Shown here piece after piece: positions 17,694 to 25,670 of a stretch of DNA of 64,000 nt. Every line of letters starts with the position of its first letter. The stretch's first letter is position 1. The stretch comes from Bacteroidales bacterium (GTDB lineage Bacteria > Bacteroidota > Bacteroidia > Bacteroidales > P3). The DNA is taken from the NCBI GenBank assembly GCA_017480225.1, contig JAFVBB010000010.1, forward strand, positions 56,748 to 120,747. The letters are read 5' to 3'. The notes under the pieces are model-generated. The model saw only the letters and a program-made list of their open reading frames with translations, ran no database searches and was not told the origin of the DNA. The position numbers and the translations under genes are program-made.

Positions 17694-19181
17694 ATGCACA
17701 AGAAGACGACATCACTCTTGGCGGCACTGCTGCTCTCGGCCATGGCCTGGGCTTTCGACTTCCAGGCCACGGTGCCGAGCGGGCAGACGCTGTATTTCAA
17801 CTATATCGACGGCGGTGTGCAGGTGGTGCACCCATCGACAAAGACAGCCTATGCCATGGCGTGGGACGGCTACGACAAGCCCACAGGCGACCTGGTGGTG
17901 CCGGCCTACGTGAGCGACGGCGACAGCACCTACCGCGTGCTCTCCATGGGCATAGCCGCCCTCTCGAACTGCTACAACCTGCACTCGGTGGAGCTGGCCG
18001 AGGGCATAGAGCAGATGGAAGGCTACGTCTTCCTGGCCTGCTCGGGGCTAAAGACGGTGAAGTTGCCGTCGACGCTGGCCTCCATGGGCAACCAGGCCTT
18101 CGGCAACATGCAGGCGCTGTCAGACCTGTGGCTGGCCTCGACCGAGCCGCCCGTGACCCACACCTACACCTTCTACAACACGGAGATAGCGACAGTCACG
18201 CTGCACCTCGACTGCAACGCCTCGGCGGCCTACCACGACAACGAGCCGTGGAGCGGCTTCGGCGCGGTCGACACCTCGTCGTGCACGGTGCGCCTCACGG
18301 TGCGCCCCGGCAACGCGGCCATGGGCAGCGCAAGCGGCAGCGGCGCCTACGCCAAGGGCGAGCTGGTCACCCTGTCGGCCACACCGGCCGAGGGATACAG
18401 CTTCCTCTGCTGGCACGACGGCGACAAGCAGAACCCACGCCTGGTCGACGCCGTGAACGACAGCCTCTTCATGGCCATATTCGCCGACCCGGCCTCGCTG
18501 CACGACACACTCTACTTCGCCGTGCCGACCCACGACACGGTGACCGTCACCGACACGCTGCTGATAAACACCGTGCTTCACGACACGCTCTACTTCGCCG
18601 TGCCGACCTACGACACGGTGACCGTCACCGACACACTGCTGGTGCCCACCCTTCTGCACGACACAGTCACCGTGGTGGTGCACACCATCGACACGGTGAG
18701 CGACACCGTCTTCACCACGGTGCACGACACGGTGATGCCGACCTTCTACCACATACGCGTGGAGAGCGACAACCCCTCGCTCGGACTGGGCGTGGGCAGC
18801 GCGCTGCTGCCCGCGGGCATTGAGGCCGAGGTGTGCGCCCTGCCGATGGAGGGCGGCCGGTTTGTGGCTTGGAGCGACGGCTCGGCAGAGAATCCGCGCA
18901 GGCTGACGGTGAACGGCGAGATGGCGCTGACAGCGCACTTCGAGACCCTGGCAGCCACAGAGGCAACGGCGCCGCAATGGACCGCCTCCGCCATCGGCAC
19001 GCTGCTCACGGTGAGCGGCGCGGAGGGCGAGCGGCTGCGGCTGTTCGACACACAGGGACGCAGGCTGGCCACGGTGGACCGCATGGCCGCCACCACCCTG
19101 CTGCGCCTGCCAGCGGCGGGCGTCTACCTGGTGCAGGTGGGTCAGTGGCCAGCCCGCAAGATTGTGGCCACAACACGATGA
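17694..19181 (+). CDS. LRR_5 surface protein with InlB-like repeats, tandem repeat and T9SS sorting domain
   Basis: 495 residues. Order: signal peptide (1-20), BspA-type LRR repeats (about 60-150), an InlB/B-repeat-like module (RLTVRPGNAAMGSASGSG...LVTLSATPAEGYSFLCW, about 198-265), a low-complexity tandem region rich in HDT and VTDT (about 268-350), a second repeat-type module (VRVESDNP...EGGRFVAWSDGS) and a C-terminal T9SS type A sorting-like domain (LRLFDTQGRRLATV ... LPAAGVYLVQVG). It is therefore a likely T9SS cargo exposed at the surface. Within the HDT region, 78 bp is duplicated in tandem. A hairpin ends right at its ATG. Ligand unknown. Confidence 0.8.
   Translation: MHKKTTSLLAALLLSAMAWAFDFQATVPSGQTLYFNYIDGGVQVVHPSTKTAYAMAWDGYDKPTGDLVVPAYVSDGDSTYRVLSMGIAALSNCYNLHSVELAEGIEQMEGYVFLACSGLKTVKLPSTLASMGNQAFGNMQALSDLWLASTEPPVTHTYTFYNTEIATVTLHLDCNASAAYHDNEPWSGFGAVDTSSCTVRLTVRPGNAAMGSASGSGAYAKGELVTLSATPAEGYSFLCWHDGDKQNPRLVDAVNDSLFMAIFADPASLHDTLYFAVPTHDTVTVTDTLLINTVLHDTLYFAVPTYDTVTVTDTLLVPTLLHDTVTVVVHTIDTVSDTVFTTVHDTVMPTFYHIRVESDNPSLGLGVGSALLPAGIEAEVCALPMEGGRFVAWSDGSAENPRRLTVNGEMALTAHFETLAATEATAPQWTASAIGTLLTVSGAEGERLRLFDTQGRRLATVDRMAATTLLRLPAAGVYLVQVGQWPARKIVATTR
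18498..18653 (+). repeat. Two tandem 78-bp units inside the LRR/T9SS cargo gene
   Basis: Units 18498-18575 and 18576-18653 each encode 26 residues starting LHDTLYFAVPT and differ at few positions; a third partial unit follows (LHDTVTV). In-frame units of 26 codons can expand or contract without breaking the frame. Confidence 0.8.
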
Positions 19182-19206
19182 ACACACAAGCAACACACAC
19201 CACGAT

Positions 19207-20607
19207 ATGAAACTGCAATTCATGGGAGCCACCCGCGAGGTGACCGGAAGCAAACACCTGATAACCACCCGCAGCGGGCTGAACATTCTGCTCGACTGCG
19301 GTATGTACCAAGGCAAAGGGCTGGAGACTGATGCCATGAACCGCGACCTGGGCTTCGACCCCGCCGCGATAGACTACCTCATCCTGAGCCACGCCCACAT
19401 CGACCACAGCGGACTGATACCCTACATCTACAAGCTGGGCTTCCGCGGCACCGTGCTCTGCACCCCGGCCACGCGCGACCTCTGCTCAATAATGCTGGCC
19501 GACGCCGGACGCATACAGATGCAGGACACCGCCACCTTCAACAAGAAGCGCAAGGCGCAGGGGCTGCCGCTCGTGGAGCCCATCTACGACGAGCAGGACG
19601 CGCAGGCCTGCATGAGCTGCTTCATCAGCGTGCCCTACCACAAAAAGTTCAACATTGAGGGCGAGGTGAGCGTGGAGTTCTTCGACGCGGGCCACATACT
19701 GGGCTCGGCGTTTGTGTATCTCGACATTCGCGAAGGCCGCCGCCACGTGAAACTGGGCTTCACCGGCGACATAGGACGCTACGACAAGCAGATACTGAAA
19801 GACCCGGAGCCATTTCCGCAAGTGGACTACCTCATCATGGAAAGCACCTACGGCGACCGCCTGCACGAGAGTATGCAGGACGCCGAACAGGAGCTGCTGA
19901 TGGCCGTGCTCGACACCTGCACTAAAAAGAAAGGCAAGCTCATCGTGCCAAGTTTTGCCATTGGCCGCGCGCAGGAGATAATCTACGCCCTCGACCGCCT
20001 GGAGCACGCCAAGCTGCTGCCCGACATCGACGTGTTCGTGGACAGCCCGCTTTCGGTGAGCGCCACCAACATCATGCGCCTGCATCCGGAATGCTTCAAC
20101 CAGGGCATAGCCGACTATTGCCGCACAGACCCCGACCCCTTCGGCTTCGACAGGCTGCACTATATTCAGTCGGTGGAGGAAAGCAAGCAGCTGAACGTGC
20201 GCCATCGCCCGTGCGTGATTATCTCGGCCAGCGGCATGATGGAGGCCGGGCGCGTGAAGCACCACCTGGCCAACCACATAGAGAACCCCTCGACCACCAT
20301 CCTATGCGTGGGCTATTGCGAGCCGTCGACCCTCGGAGCCAAGATTATGCGCGGCGACGAGACAGTGAGCATCTTCGGCCAGAGCCACAAGGTGCGCGCC
20401 GAGCTGCGCCGCATAGAGTCACTCTCAGGCCATGGCGACTACAACGAGATGCTGCGCTACATAAGCTGTCAGAACAAGCGCAAGCTGAAGAGGCTGTTCC
20501 TGGTGCACGGCGAGGAAGAGACGCAGCAGCACTTCGCCGCCACACTGGAGGAGAATGGCTGGCACAACGTGGCTATTCCGTCGTACCGTGAGGAGGTGGA
20601 ACTCTGA
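19207..20607 (+). CDS. Metallo-beta-lactamase / beta-CASP family ribonuclease
   Basis: 466 residues, cytosolic. Enzymes of this family (YSH1/CPSF73-like) cleave RNA with two zinc ions. Motifs: SHAHIDHSG near residue 63, GHILGSAF, GFTGDIGR, the beta-CASP part with IVPSFAIGRAQE, SASGMMEAGRVKHHL, and C-terminal SLSGHGDYNEM and LVHGEE. The ATG at 19207 gives the usual MKLQFMGATREVTGS start; the frame is open 15 codons further upstream, overlapping the previous gene. The stop is 16 bases before the nuclease gene, which suggests cotranscription. The RNA substrate is unknown. Confidence 0.9.
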   Translation: MKLQFMGATREVTGSKHLITTRSGLNILLDCGMYQGKGLETDAMNRDLGFDPAAIDYLILSHAHIDHSGLIPYIYKLGFRGTVLCTPATRDLCSIMLADAGRIQMQDTATFNKKRKAQGLPLVEPIYDEQDAQACMSCFISVPYHKKFNIEGEVSVEFFDAGHILGSAFVYLDIREGRRHVKLGFTGDIGRYDKQILKDPEPFPQVDYLIMESTYGDRLHESMQDAEQELLMAVLDTCTKKKGKLIVPSFAIGRAQEIIYALDRLEHAKLLPDIDVFVDSPLSVSATNIMRLHPECFNQGIADYCRTDPDPFGFDRLHYIQSVEESKQLNVRHRPCVIISASGMMEAGRVKHHLANHIENPSTTILCVGYCEPSTLGAKIMRGDETVSIFGQSHKVRAELRRIESLSGHGDYNEMLRYISCQNKRKLKRLFLVHGEEETQQHFAATLEENGWHNVAIPSYREEVEL

Positions 20608-20623
20608 CAAAAAGCACCACGAC

Positions 20624-21382
20624 ATGCGACCCATCTGGCACACCACACTGCAAACGATGCTGATGGCGGCAATGCTCGCCGCCTGCACCGCAGCCACACA
20701 GGACCACCCGGCAGAGCTCGGCGGCCTGGAGCTGCCAGCCTGCGACGACAGCGAGGACATAGTGATACACCGTGGCTACACAGCATCGTACAACCACACA
20801 ACACTGACACCTGACTGGGTGGCGTGGGAACTGACTGCCGAGGAGTCACGCGGCGAATGCAACGGCACATATTCCTTCAGCCGCGACCCGCAGGTGTCGT
20901 TCCCCAAGGCCAGCCGCGAGGACTACTCCTACAGCGGATGGGACAAAGGACACATGGCGCCAAGGGCCGACATGAAATGGAGCGAAAAGGCACTGGAAGA
21001 GAGCTATTACTTCACCAACATCTGCCCGCAGGATCACACGATGAACAGCGGAGCATGGCGTAAGATAGAGGAGCTGACGCGGCGCGTGGCACGGGAATAC
21101 GGCACGGTGTACGTGGTGTGTGGCCCGGTGCACGGCAGCGGACAGTACGGACAGGCAGGCAGCGTGTCGGTGCCCGACGCATTTTTCAAGGCCCTGGCCG
21201 TTATGACCGGCAACGGATACAGGACCGTGGGCTTTCTGGTGGAGAACAACAAGCAAACAGGCACGCCGCGCAAATACGCCGTCAGCGTGGACAGCGTGGA
21301 GGCGGTCGTGGGCCGCGACCTCTTCCCGCTACTGCCCGAAGAGGCGGAGGCCTCTTTTGACTGGAACGAATGGAACAAATGA
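20624..21382 (+). CDS. DNA/RNA non-specific endonuclease lipoprotein (NUC family)
   Basis: 252 residues with a lipobox (MLAAC, Cys21), so probably anchored to the outer membrane. The catalytic block GWDKGHMAPRADMKW is the DKGH form of the DRGH motif, with the general-base His, and the metal-binding Asn is in QDHTMNSGAW; GTVYVVCGPV follows as in the family. Such nucleases degrade external DNA and RNA for nutrition or biofilm escape. It follows the beta-CASP gene and precedes a small lipoprotein gene, all on one strand with short gaps. Confidence 0.9.
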   Translation: MRPIWHTTLQTMLMAAMLAACTAATQDHPAELGGLELPACDDSEDIVIHRGYTASYNHTTLTPDWVAWELTAEESRGECNGTYSFSRDPQVSFPKASREDYSYSGWDKGHMAPRADMKWSEKALEESYYFTNICPQDHTMNSGAWRKIEELTRRVAREYGTVYVVCGPVHGSGQYGQAGSVSVPDAFFKALAVMTGNGYRTVGFLVENNKQTGTPRKYAVSVDSVEAVVGRDLFPLLPEEAEASFDWNEWNK

Positions 21383-21405
21383 CACAACAAACACAACGAC
21401 AAGGA

Positions 21406-21855
21406 ATGAAAAGAAAGCACATAGCAGTCGTGGCGACGCTCGCCATCACCTTCTGTGCCTGCCAAAACAAGGGCGGCGAGGCGACACAATACATACAGCC
21501 AACGCAACAGGAAGAGGCCGAGGCTGACGGCCACGAGCCCGCACTGGTGCCAGTGCTGCGCAAGGCACAGCCCGCAGCCCCCGCCGCCACGGCACAGCCT
21601 GCCGCAAAACCGGCGCAGAAAGCAAAAGCGCCCGCGACCCCGGCGCCCTACACATCGGGCAAGAAAATATACGTAGAGACCGACGGCGCGCAAGGACGTG
21701 TGTGGGGATATGTGACCATGAACGGCGACCATGGCAGCGGCACCATCCACGACTGGGACGAGAACACACTGACCGTCAACGTGACCCGCCATGGCAACGA
21801 ACTCTTCGCCATCGACCAGAACTCGCGGCAGTATGTCTTCAAACTGAAGAAATAG
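21406..21855 (+). CDS. Small Ala/Pro-rich lipoprotein, function unknown
   Basis: 149 residues. A positively charged start and a hydrophobic stretch lead to FCAC (Cys19), a probable lipobox. Residues about 55-85 are an Ala/Pro/Lys-rich linker, and about 88-149 form a compact domain (VWGYVTMNGDHGSGTIHDWDENTLTV) ending in FKLKK. I do not recognise the domain. The ATG at 21406 starts 24 bases after the nuclease stop; the frame is open further upstream but that part overlaps the nuclease. It is likely cotranscribed with the nuclease. Confidence 0.6.
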   Translation: MKRKHIAVVATLAITFCACQNKGGEATQYIQPTQQEEAEADGHEPALVPVLRKAQPAAPAATAQPAAKPAQKAKAPATPAPYTSGKKIYVETDGAQGRVWGYVTMNGDHGSGTIHDWDENTLTVNVTRHGNELFAIDQNSRQYVFKLKK

Positions 21856-22017
21856 TCATAATATGAGCAGGTGAGTGTGGCCAGGCCTTGGGGTTGGGAC
21901 AGGCTGGATTCGAGCATGTGACCCATGTGGAATATTAGCAGTAACACAGTGACTATCTGAAACATAAAAGGCCAAAGTGAATACAAAAAAAAACAATATA
22001 GAAAACTCCGAATACAA

Positions 22018-22866
22018 ATGAAGACAACAGCAGAACTTAAGCAGATTGCGACGCAGGTGCGGCGCGACATTCTGAGAATGACCACCAACGCCAAGAGCGG
22101 CCACCCGGGCGGCTCGATGGGCACGGCAGACTGGTTCGTGGCCATGCAGTGGAATATCATGGACTTCGACCCCGACAAGTTCACCATGAGCGGCGAGGGT
22201 GAGGACATGCTCTTCGTCAGCCAGGGCCACATCACGCCGGTCATCTACAGCACGATGGCACGTCGCGGCTTCTTCCCCGTGGAGGAGCTGAAGACTTTCC
22301 GCAAATTCGGCACACGCCTGCAAGGCCACCCCAGCACAGCTCACAATCTGCCAGGCATCCGCATGGCCAGCGGCTCACTGGGCCAGGGGCTCAGCGTGGG
22401 TGTGGGCGCCGCTTTGGGCAAAAAGATGTCTGGAGACAATCACATTGTGTACACCATGCACGGCGACGGCGAGTTGGAAGAGGGGCAGATATGGGAGGCC
22501 GCAATGTTTGCCGGAGCAAAACACGTAGACAACCTCATAGCCACCATCGACTACAACAACCAGCAGATTGACGCTACGGTGGACGAGGTGATGAGCCTGG
22601 GCAACCTTCAGTCCAAGTTCGAGAGCTTCATGTGGAAGGTGGTTGTCATTGCCGACGGCAACGACATGCAGCAGGTACTTGACGGCATGGCAAAAGCAAA
22701 AACCTTGGCTGGACAAGGAAGCCCGATATGCGTCATCCTAACCACCAAGATGGGCTACGGCGTTGACTTCATGCAAGACACCAACAAATACCACGGAGCG
22801 GTTCTATCCGCCGACGACCTCCCCAAGGCCTTGGCCCAACTGCCAGAGACTCTCGGAGACTTTTGA
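22018..22866 (+). CDS. Transketolase, N-terminal (TPP-binding) subunit without its partner
   Basis: 282 residues, the size of the N-terminal half of split transketolases. Seen: SGHPGGSMGTADW, QGHPSTAHNLPGI, and the thiamine-diphosphate motif GDGELEEGQIWEAAMFA...DYNNQQ. Transketolase moves two-carbon units in the pentose phosphate pathway and needs the C-terminal pyrimidine-binding half for activity. In split systems the C-terminal gene normally follows directly; here a hairpin and then an AT-rich insert with a WYL regulator follow. The protein ends naturally (LPETLGDF), so the partner is elsewhere or lost. Catalytic motifs are intact. Confidence 0.9.
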   Translation: MKTTAELKQIATQVRRDILRMTTNAKSGHPGGSMGTADWFVAMQWNIMDFDPDKFTMSGEGEDMLFVSQGHITPVIYSTMARRGFFPVEELKTFRKFGTRLQGHPSTAHNLPGIRMASGSLGQGLSVGVGAALGKKMSGDNHIVYTMHGDGELEEGQIWEAAMFAGAKHVDNLIATIDYNNQQIDATVDEVMSLGNLQSKFESFMWKVVVIADGNDMQQVLDGMAKAKTLAGQGSPICVILTTKMGYGVDFMQDTNKYHGAVLSADDLPKALAQLPETLGDF

Positions 22867-22894
22867 AGCAACTCTATTCTACGACAAGCAAGAG

Positions 22895-22922
22895 AGCCCT
22901 TCGGGAGGTGAACCGGAGGGCT
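22895..22922 (+). terminator. Possible terminator after the transketolase N-subunit gene
   Basis: AGCCCTTC (22895-22902) pairs with GGAGGGCT (22915-22922) with one G-T wobble and a 12-base loop. The following T-run is weak (TTCAAA), so termination is uncertain. Confidence 0.4.
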
Positions 22923-22990
22923 TTCAAACTCGTCACATTAGATTGGGTGTAGTCCATGTGAAAGAGACATTCCAACTTGTCAGTTTTTTA

Positions 22991-22998
22991 TACCTTTG
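22991..22998 (+). promoter_or_regulatory. -7 box of the WYL regulator gene
   Basis: TACCTTTG fits TAnnTTTG and lies 20 bases before the ATG at 23019. No good -33 TTTG is seen at 19-20 bases upstream. The box marks a new transcription start for the AT-rich gene cluster. Confidence 0.55.
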
Positions 22999-23018
22999 CA
23001 CAAAAAAAACATCCACAC

Positions 23019-24056
23019 ATGCCTGTTGACAAAAACAAGATATTGAGATACAAAATAATTGACACGTGCCTTCGCGACATGTCAAAATGTTATAAAGTGG
23101 AAGACCTGCTGGGATGCGTCAACACGGAGTTGCAGCGACATGATTTGCGCCCTATTTCAAAACGGACTATACAGCTTGACCTAAAAACTCTTCAAGAGGA
23201 ACCATTCAATGTTGAGTTAGACGAACAGTTATTCTCATACCATTTCTATCGTTATGCCGACGCAAACTGCAAGGTGGAGCTTTATGACCTACTGCCTGCA
23301 GACCGCGATGCATTAGAGAAAACTATTTCTGTGCTTCGACAATATGTAAGCGACACCGAAGGTCAGTCTCCCCAATACCAATGGATGCTGACGGCGATGC
23401 AGACTGTTGCAGGCGGACGCGAGCTGTCACATGTTGAACAATACATCAGCTTTGAGAACAACAATGCATTCGCAGGCAACGCCCACTTCTCCTTGCTATT
23501 GGAGAGCATCATCAACAAACAACCGCTGCACGTACGATACAGGCCATACGGCAAAGAGGCGACAATGTTGAACGTTCACCCATACCATCTCAAACAGTTC
23601 AATAGCCGATGGTTTTTACTATGCGCTGTTCAAGACCGGGAGGAGGCAGTTAGTAATCTTGCACTTGACAGAATACTTTACATCAAACCGTGGAAACACG
23701 AGTTTATGGCGACAGAAATAGATTTCACAACATGGTTCTGTGACATTGTGGGAGTGTCGCGCAATGACAACATGCCGCTTGAACAAATAGTCTTGAAAGT
23801 AAACAACAGGCGCTATCCTTACATTGAAACAAAGCCATTCAGCGAGCGCCAACGCATCATTGCGCACGATAGTGAGACACACACAATAATATTCCCCATA
23901 CGTGTCAACAACGAGCTTGTTTCCGAACTGCTGTCATTTGGCGCAGATGTGGAAATCATGCAGCCCAAACACCTTCGCGACCGCATTGCTACAACTGCAA
24001 GCCAACTGGCTACAATTTATTCCGACGCGCAAAAACCTTGCACATCAAAGCTGTAA
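23019..24056 (+). CDS. WYL-domain transcriptional regulator
   Basis: 345 residues. N-terminal helix-turn-helix region (about 5-70; CYKVEDLLGCVNTEL...ISKRTIQLDLKTLQ), a WYL ligand-sensing domain (about 160-240; LHVRYRPYG...VHPYHLKQFNSRWFLL) and a C-terminal WCX-like part. WYL proteins act as repressors or activators and often control defence genes (CapW, BrxR). The ATG at 23019 lies 20 bases after the -7 box and gives a normal N-terminus; a frame from 22977 would start upstream of the promoter. Lower GC than genes upstream. It is followed 51 bases later by an AAA ATPase gene on the same strand, so control of that pair is a reasonable inference. Confidence 0.88.
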   Translation: MPVDKNKILRYKIIDTCLRDMSKCYKVEDLLGCVNTELQRHDLRPISKRTIQLDLKTLQEEPFNVELDEQLFSYHFYRYADANCKVELYDLLPADRDALEKTISVLRQYVSDTEGQSPQYQWMLTAMQTVAGGRELSHVEQYISFENNNAFAGNAHFSLLLESIINKQPLHVRYRPYGKEATMLNVHPYHLKQFNSRWFLLCAVQDREEAVSNLALDRILYIKPWKHEFMATEIDFTTWFCDIVGVSRNDNMPLEQIVLKVNNRRYPYIETKPFSERQRIIAHDSETHTIIFPIRVNNELVSELLSFGADVEIMQPKHLRDRIATTASQLATIYSDAQKPCTSKL

Positions 24057-24107
24057 TTTTGCAACCGAAAACGAAAAGATAATACTATCAAAAACTATTT
24101 GCACAAT

Positions 24108-25670
24108 ATGAATCCGGTTTTTACACTTAAAAATTTTAGGTCTTTTGGCAAAAATGGAGCCTCTTTCGAACTATCACCAATAACCGTGCTTACAGGATGC
24201 AACAGCGCAGGCAAGAGCTCACTTGTGAAAGCATTAACACTGCTTTGCCATGCACCAGGAGAAGGATATAGTCAATATCACCCACTCGAATTGTACAAGA
24301 AGGAAATTGGGCTGGGATCATTTGATGGCGTGATAAACGAAAGAAGCACTGATGATAGGTTCGAACTTTCGTATACTATCTTCTCAAACATTCTTCAGGA
24401 GCGAGTTATGGTAAGTCGGATATATGGTAAATACAGAAATAATTTACCAGACAGTTTGAATGATGCTTACCTTATTAGATGCACTATAAAGGCACAAGAT
24501 GGCACGTTTATATGCGAAAAAGAGGACCAAGGAATGGGACTTTATCATATTGACATCATTAACGTCGTCCATAGAATTGACGACATGAAAATAAACATAG
24601 AATACATTCGCCCAAGATTTGAAAACTTTTATCTAGCATCTTCGTATGCTTATTCATTATTGAAACATGTAGATGATGAGGCTATAGAGTTGTTTTGTGA
24701 GATTGAGAAAAGAAATATTCGCATTGAAAAATATGATATTGATTTATTGTTAGGTTGTATGAGAGTTCTCTCGGAGGCTCGAGAAGAACAGAGAGTAATG
24801 GGGGGCGAAAGACAACTTGCAACATTCACAGAGTGTTTCGTAAGGGAGGTATGCAATCCATGGTTTAAAAATAATAAAACAGATTACTTGGGATCTGCTA
24901 ACAATCAAATAAAACGAGTTTATCCGATAGAGGACAATAGTAGGTTCGGTCATGCATTAAGAACATTTCATAGTAGGCAGCGTATACATAATGAATGGAA
25001 TAACAAACTTGAATTCGACGATAATTCTTTATTTTCGCCAGGTGAGTTCATTAATAGATGGGTGAAGAAATTTGGTATAGCAGATAAGATAGAGATTAAG
25101 AGTGATGGGGAAGGCAGTGTAAAGGTGTATTGTGTAAGAGATAAACATTCCAGAATATTAGCTGATGAGGGCTATGGTATCACGCACCTTCTGTCTCTTT
25201 TACTGGAGATTGAAAGTAACATCACAATCACATCAGAGACAGGAGATCCTAAACCGTATTGGTGTAAAACAGATTCTCTACTTACGTTTACGTTCGAGTT
25301 CAGTCGAGAAAGAGAGAAACGTTTGATGTGTATTGAGGAGCCGGAGCTACATCTGCATCCAAAGTTCCAGTCAATGTTGGCCGAAATGTTTGTTGAGGCC
25401 TGGCAGAAATACAACATCCACTTTGTGATAGAAACCCACAGCGAATATTTTATCCGAAAACTTCAGGTGTTGGTAGCGGATAAAGCGTGTAAACTGTCAC
25501 CAAATGATGTATCGATTAATTATGTGTCGAAAGATGAAGCAGGTATCTCTTCAAACCGCCAGATTAAGATAGAAGGGAATGGCCGCTTGAGCGAACCATT
25601 CGGCGAAGGTTTCTACGACGAGGCTGATAGCCTTGCAATCGAATTATTGAGGTTTAATGCTCGTAAATGA
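24108..25670 (+). CDS. AAA15/DUF3696-type ATPase (SMC/RecF-like), probable defence component
   Basis: 520 residues, clearly AT-rich compared with the rest of the window. Walker A GCNSAGKSS at 30-38 after the typical start FTLKNFRSFG; Walker B with signature CIEEPELHLHP near 410; an H-loop HFVIETHSEYFIRKLQ near 445. The C-terminus (NYVSKDEAG...IKIEGNGRLSEPFGEGFYDE) resembles the DUF3696 tail. No TOPRIM or nuclease motif is seen after the ATPase, unlike Gabija GajA. ATPases of this class usually work with a partner effector. Its stop overlaps the next start (ATGA at 25667), which means tight coupling to the unknown gene. The ATG at 24108 is preferred to a TTG three codons earlier. The defence role is inference from type and neighbours. 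Confidence 0.85.
   Translation: MNPVFTLKNFRSFGKNGASFELSPITVLTGCNSAGKSSLVKALTLLCHAPGEGYSQYHPLELYKKEIGLGSFDGVINERSTDDRFELSYTIFSNILQERVMVSRIYGKYRNNLPDSLNDAYLIRCTIKAQDGTFICEKEDQGMGLYHIDIINVVHRIDDMKINIEYIRPRFENFYLASSYAYSLLKHVDDEAIELFCEIEKRNIRIEKYDIDLLLGCMRVLSEAREEQRVMGGERQLATFTECFVREVCNPWFKNNKTDYLGSANNQIKRVYPIEDNSRFGHALRTFHSRQRIHNEWNNKLEFDDNSLFSPGEFINRWVKKFGIADKIEIKSDGEGSVKVYCVRDKHSRILADEGYGITHLLSLLLEIESNITITSETGDPKPYWCKTDSLLTFTFEFSREREKRLMCIEEPELHLHPKFQSMLAEMFVEAWQKYNIHFVIETHSEYFIRKLQVLVADKACKLSPNDVSINYVSKDEAGISSNRQIKIEGNGRLSEPFGEGFYDEADSLAIELLRFNARK

Noticed and set aside
20936-20970. DKGH in place of DRGH as a loss of nuclease function
   Set aside because: The catalytic His and the Asn of the metal site are kept, and the DKGH form is common in bacterial members of this family.
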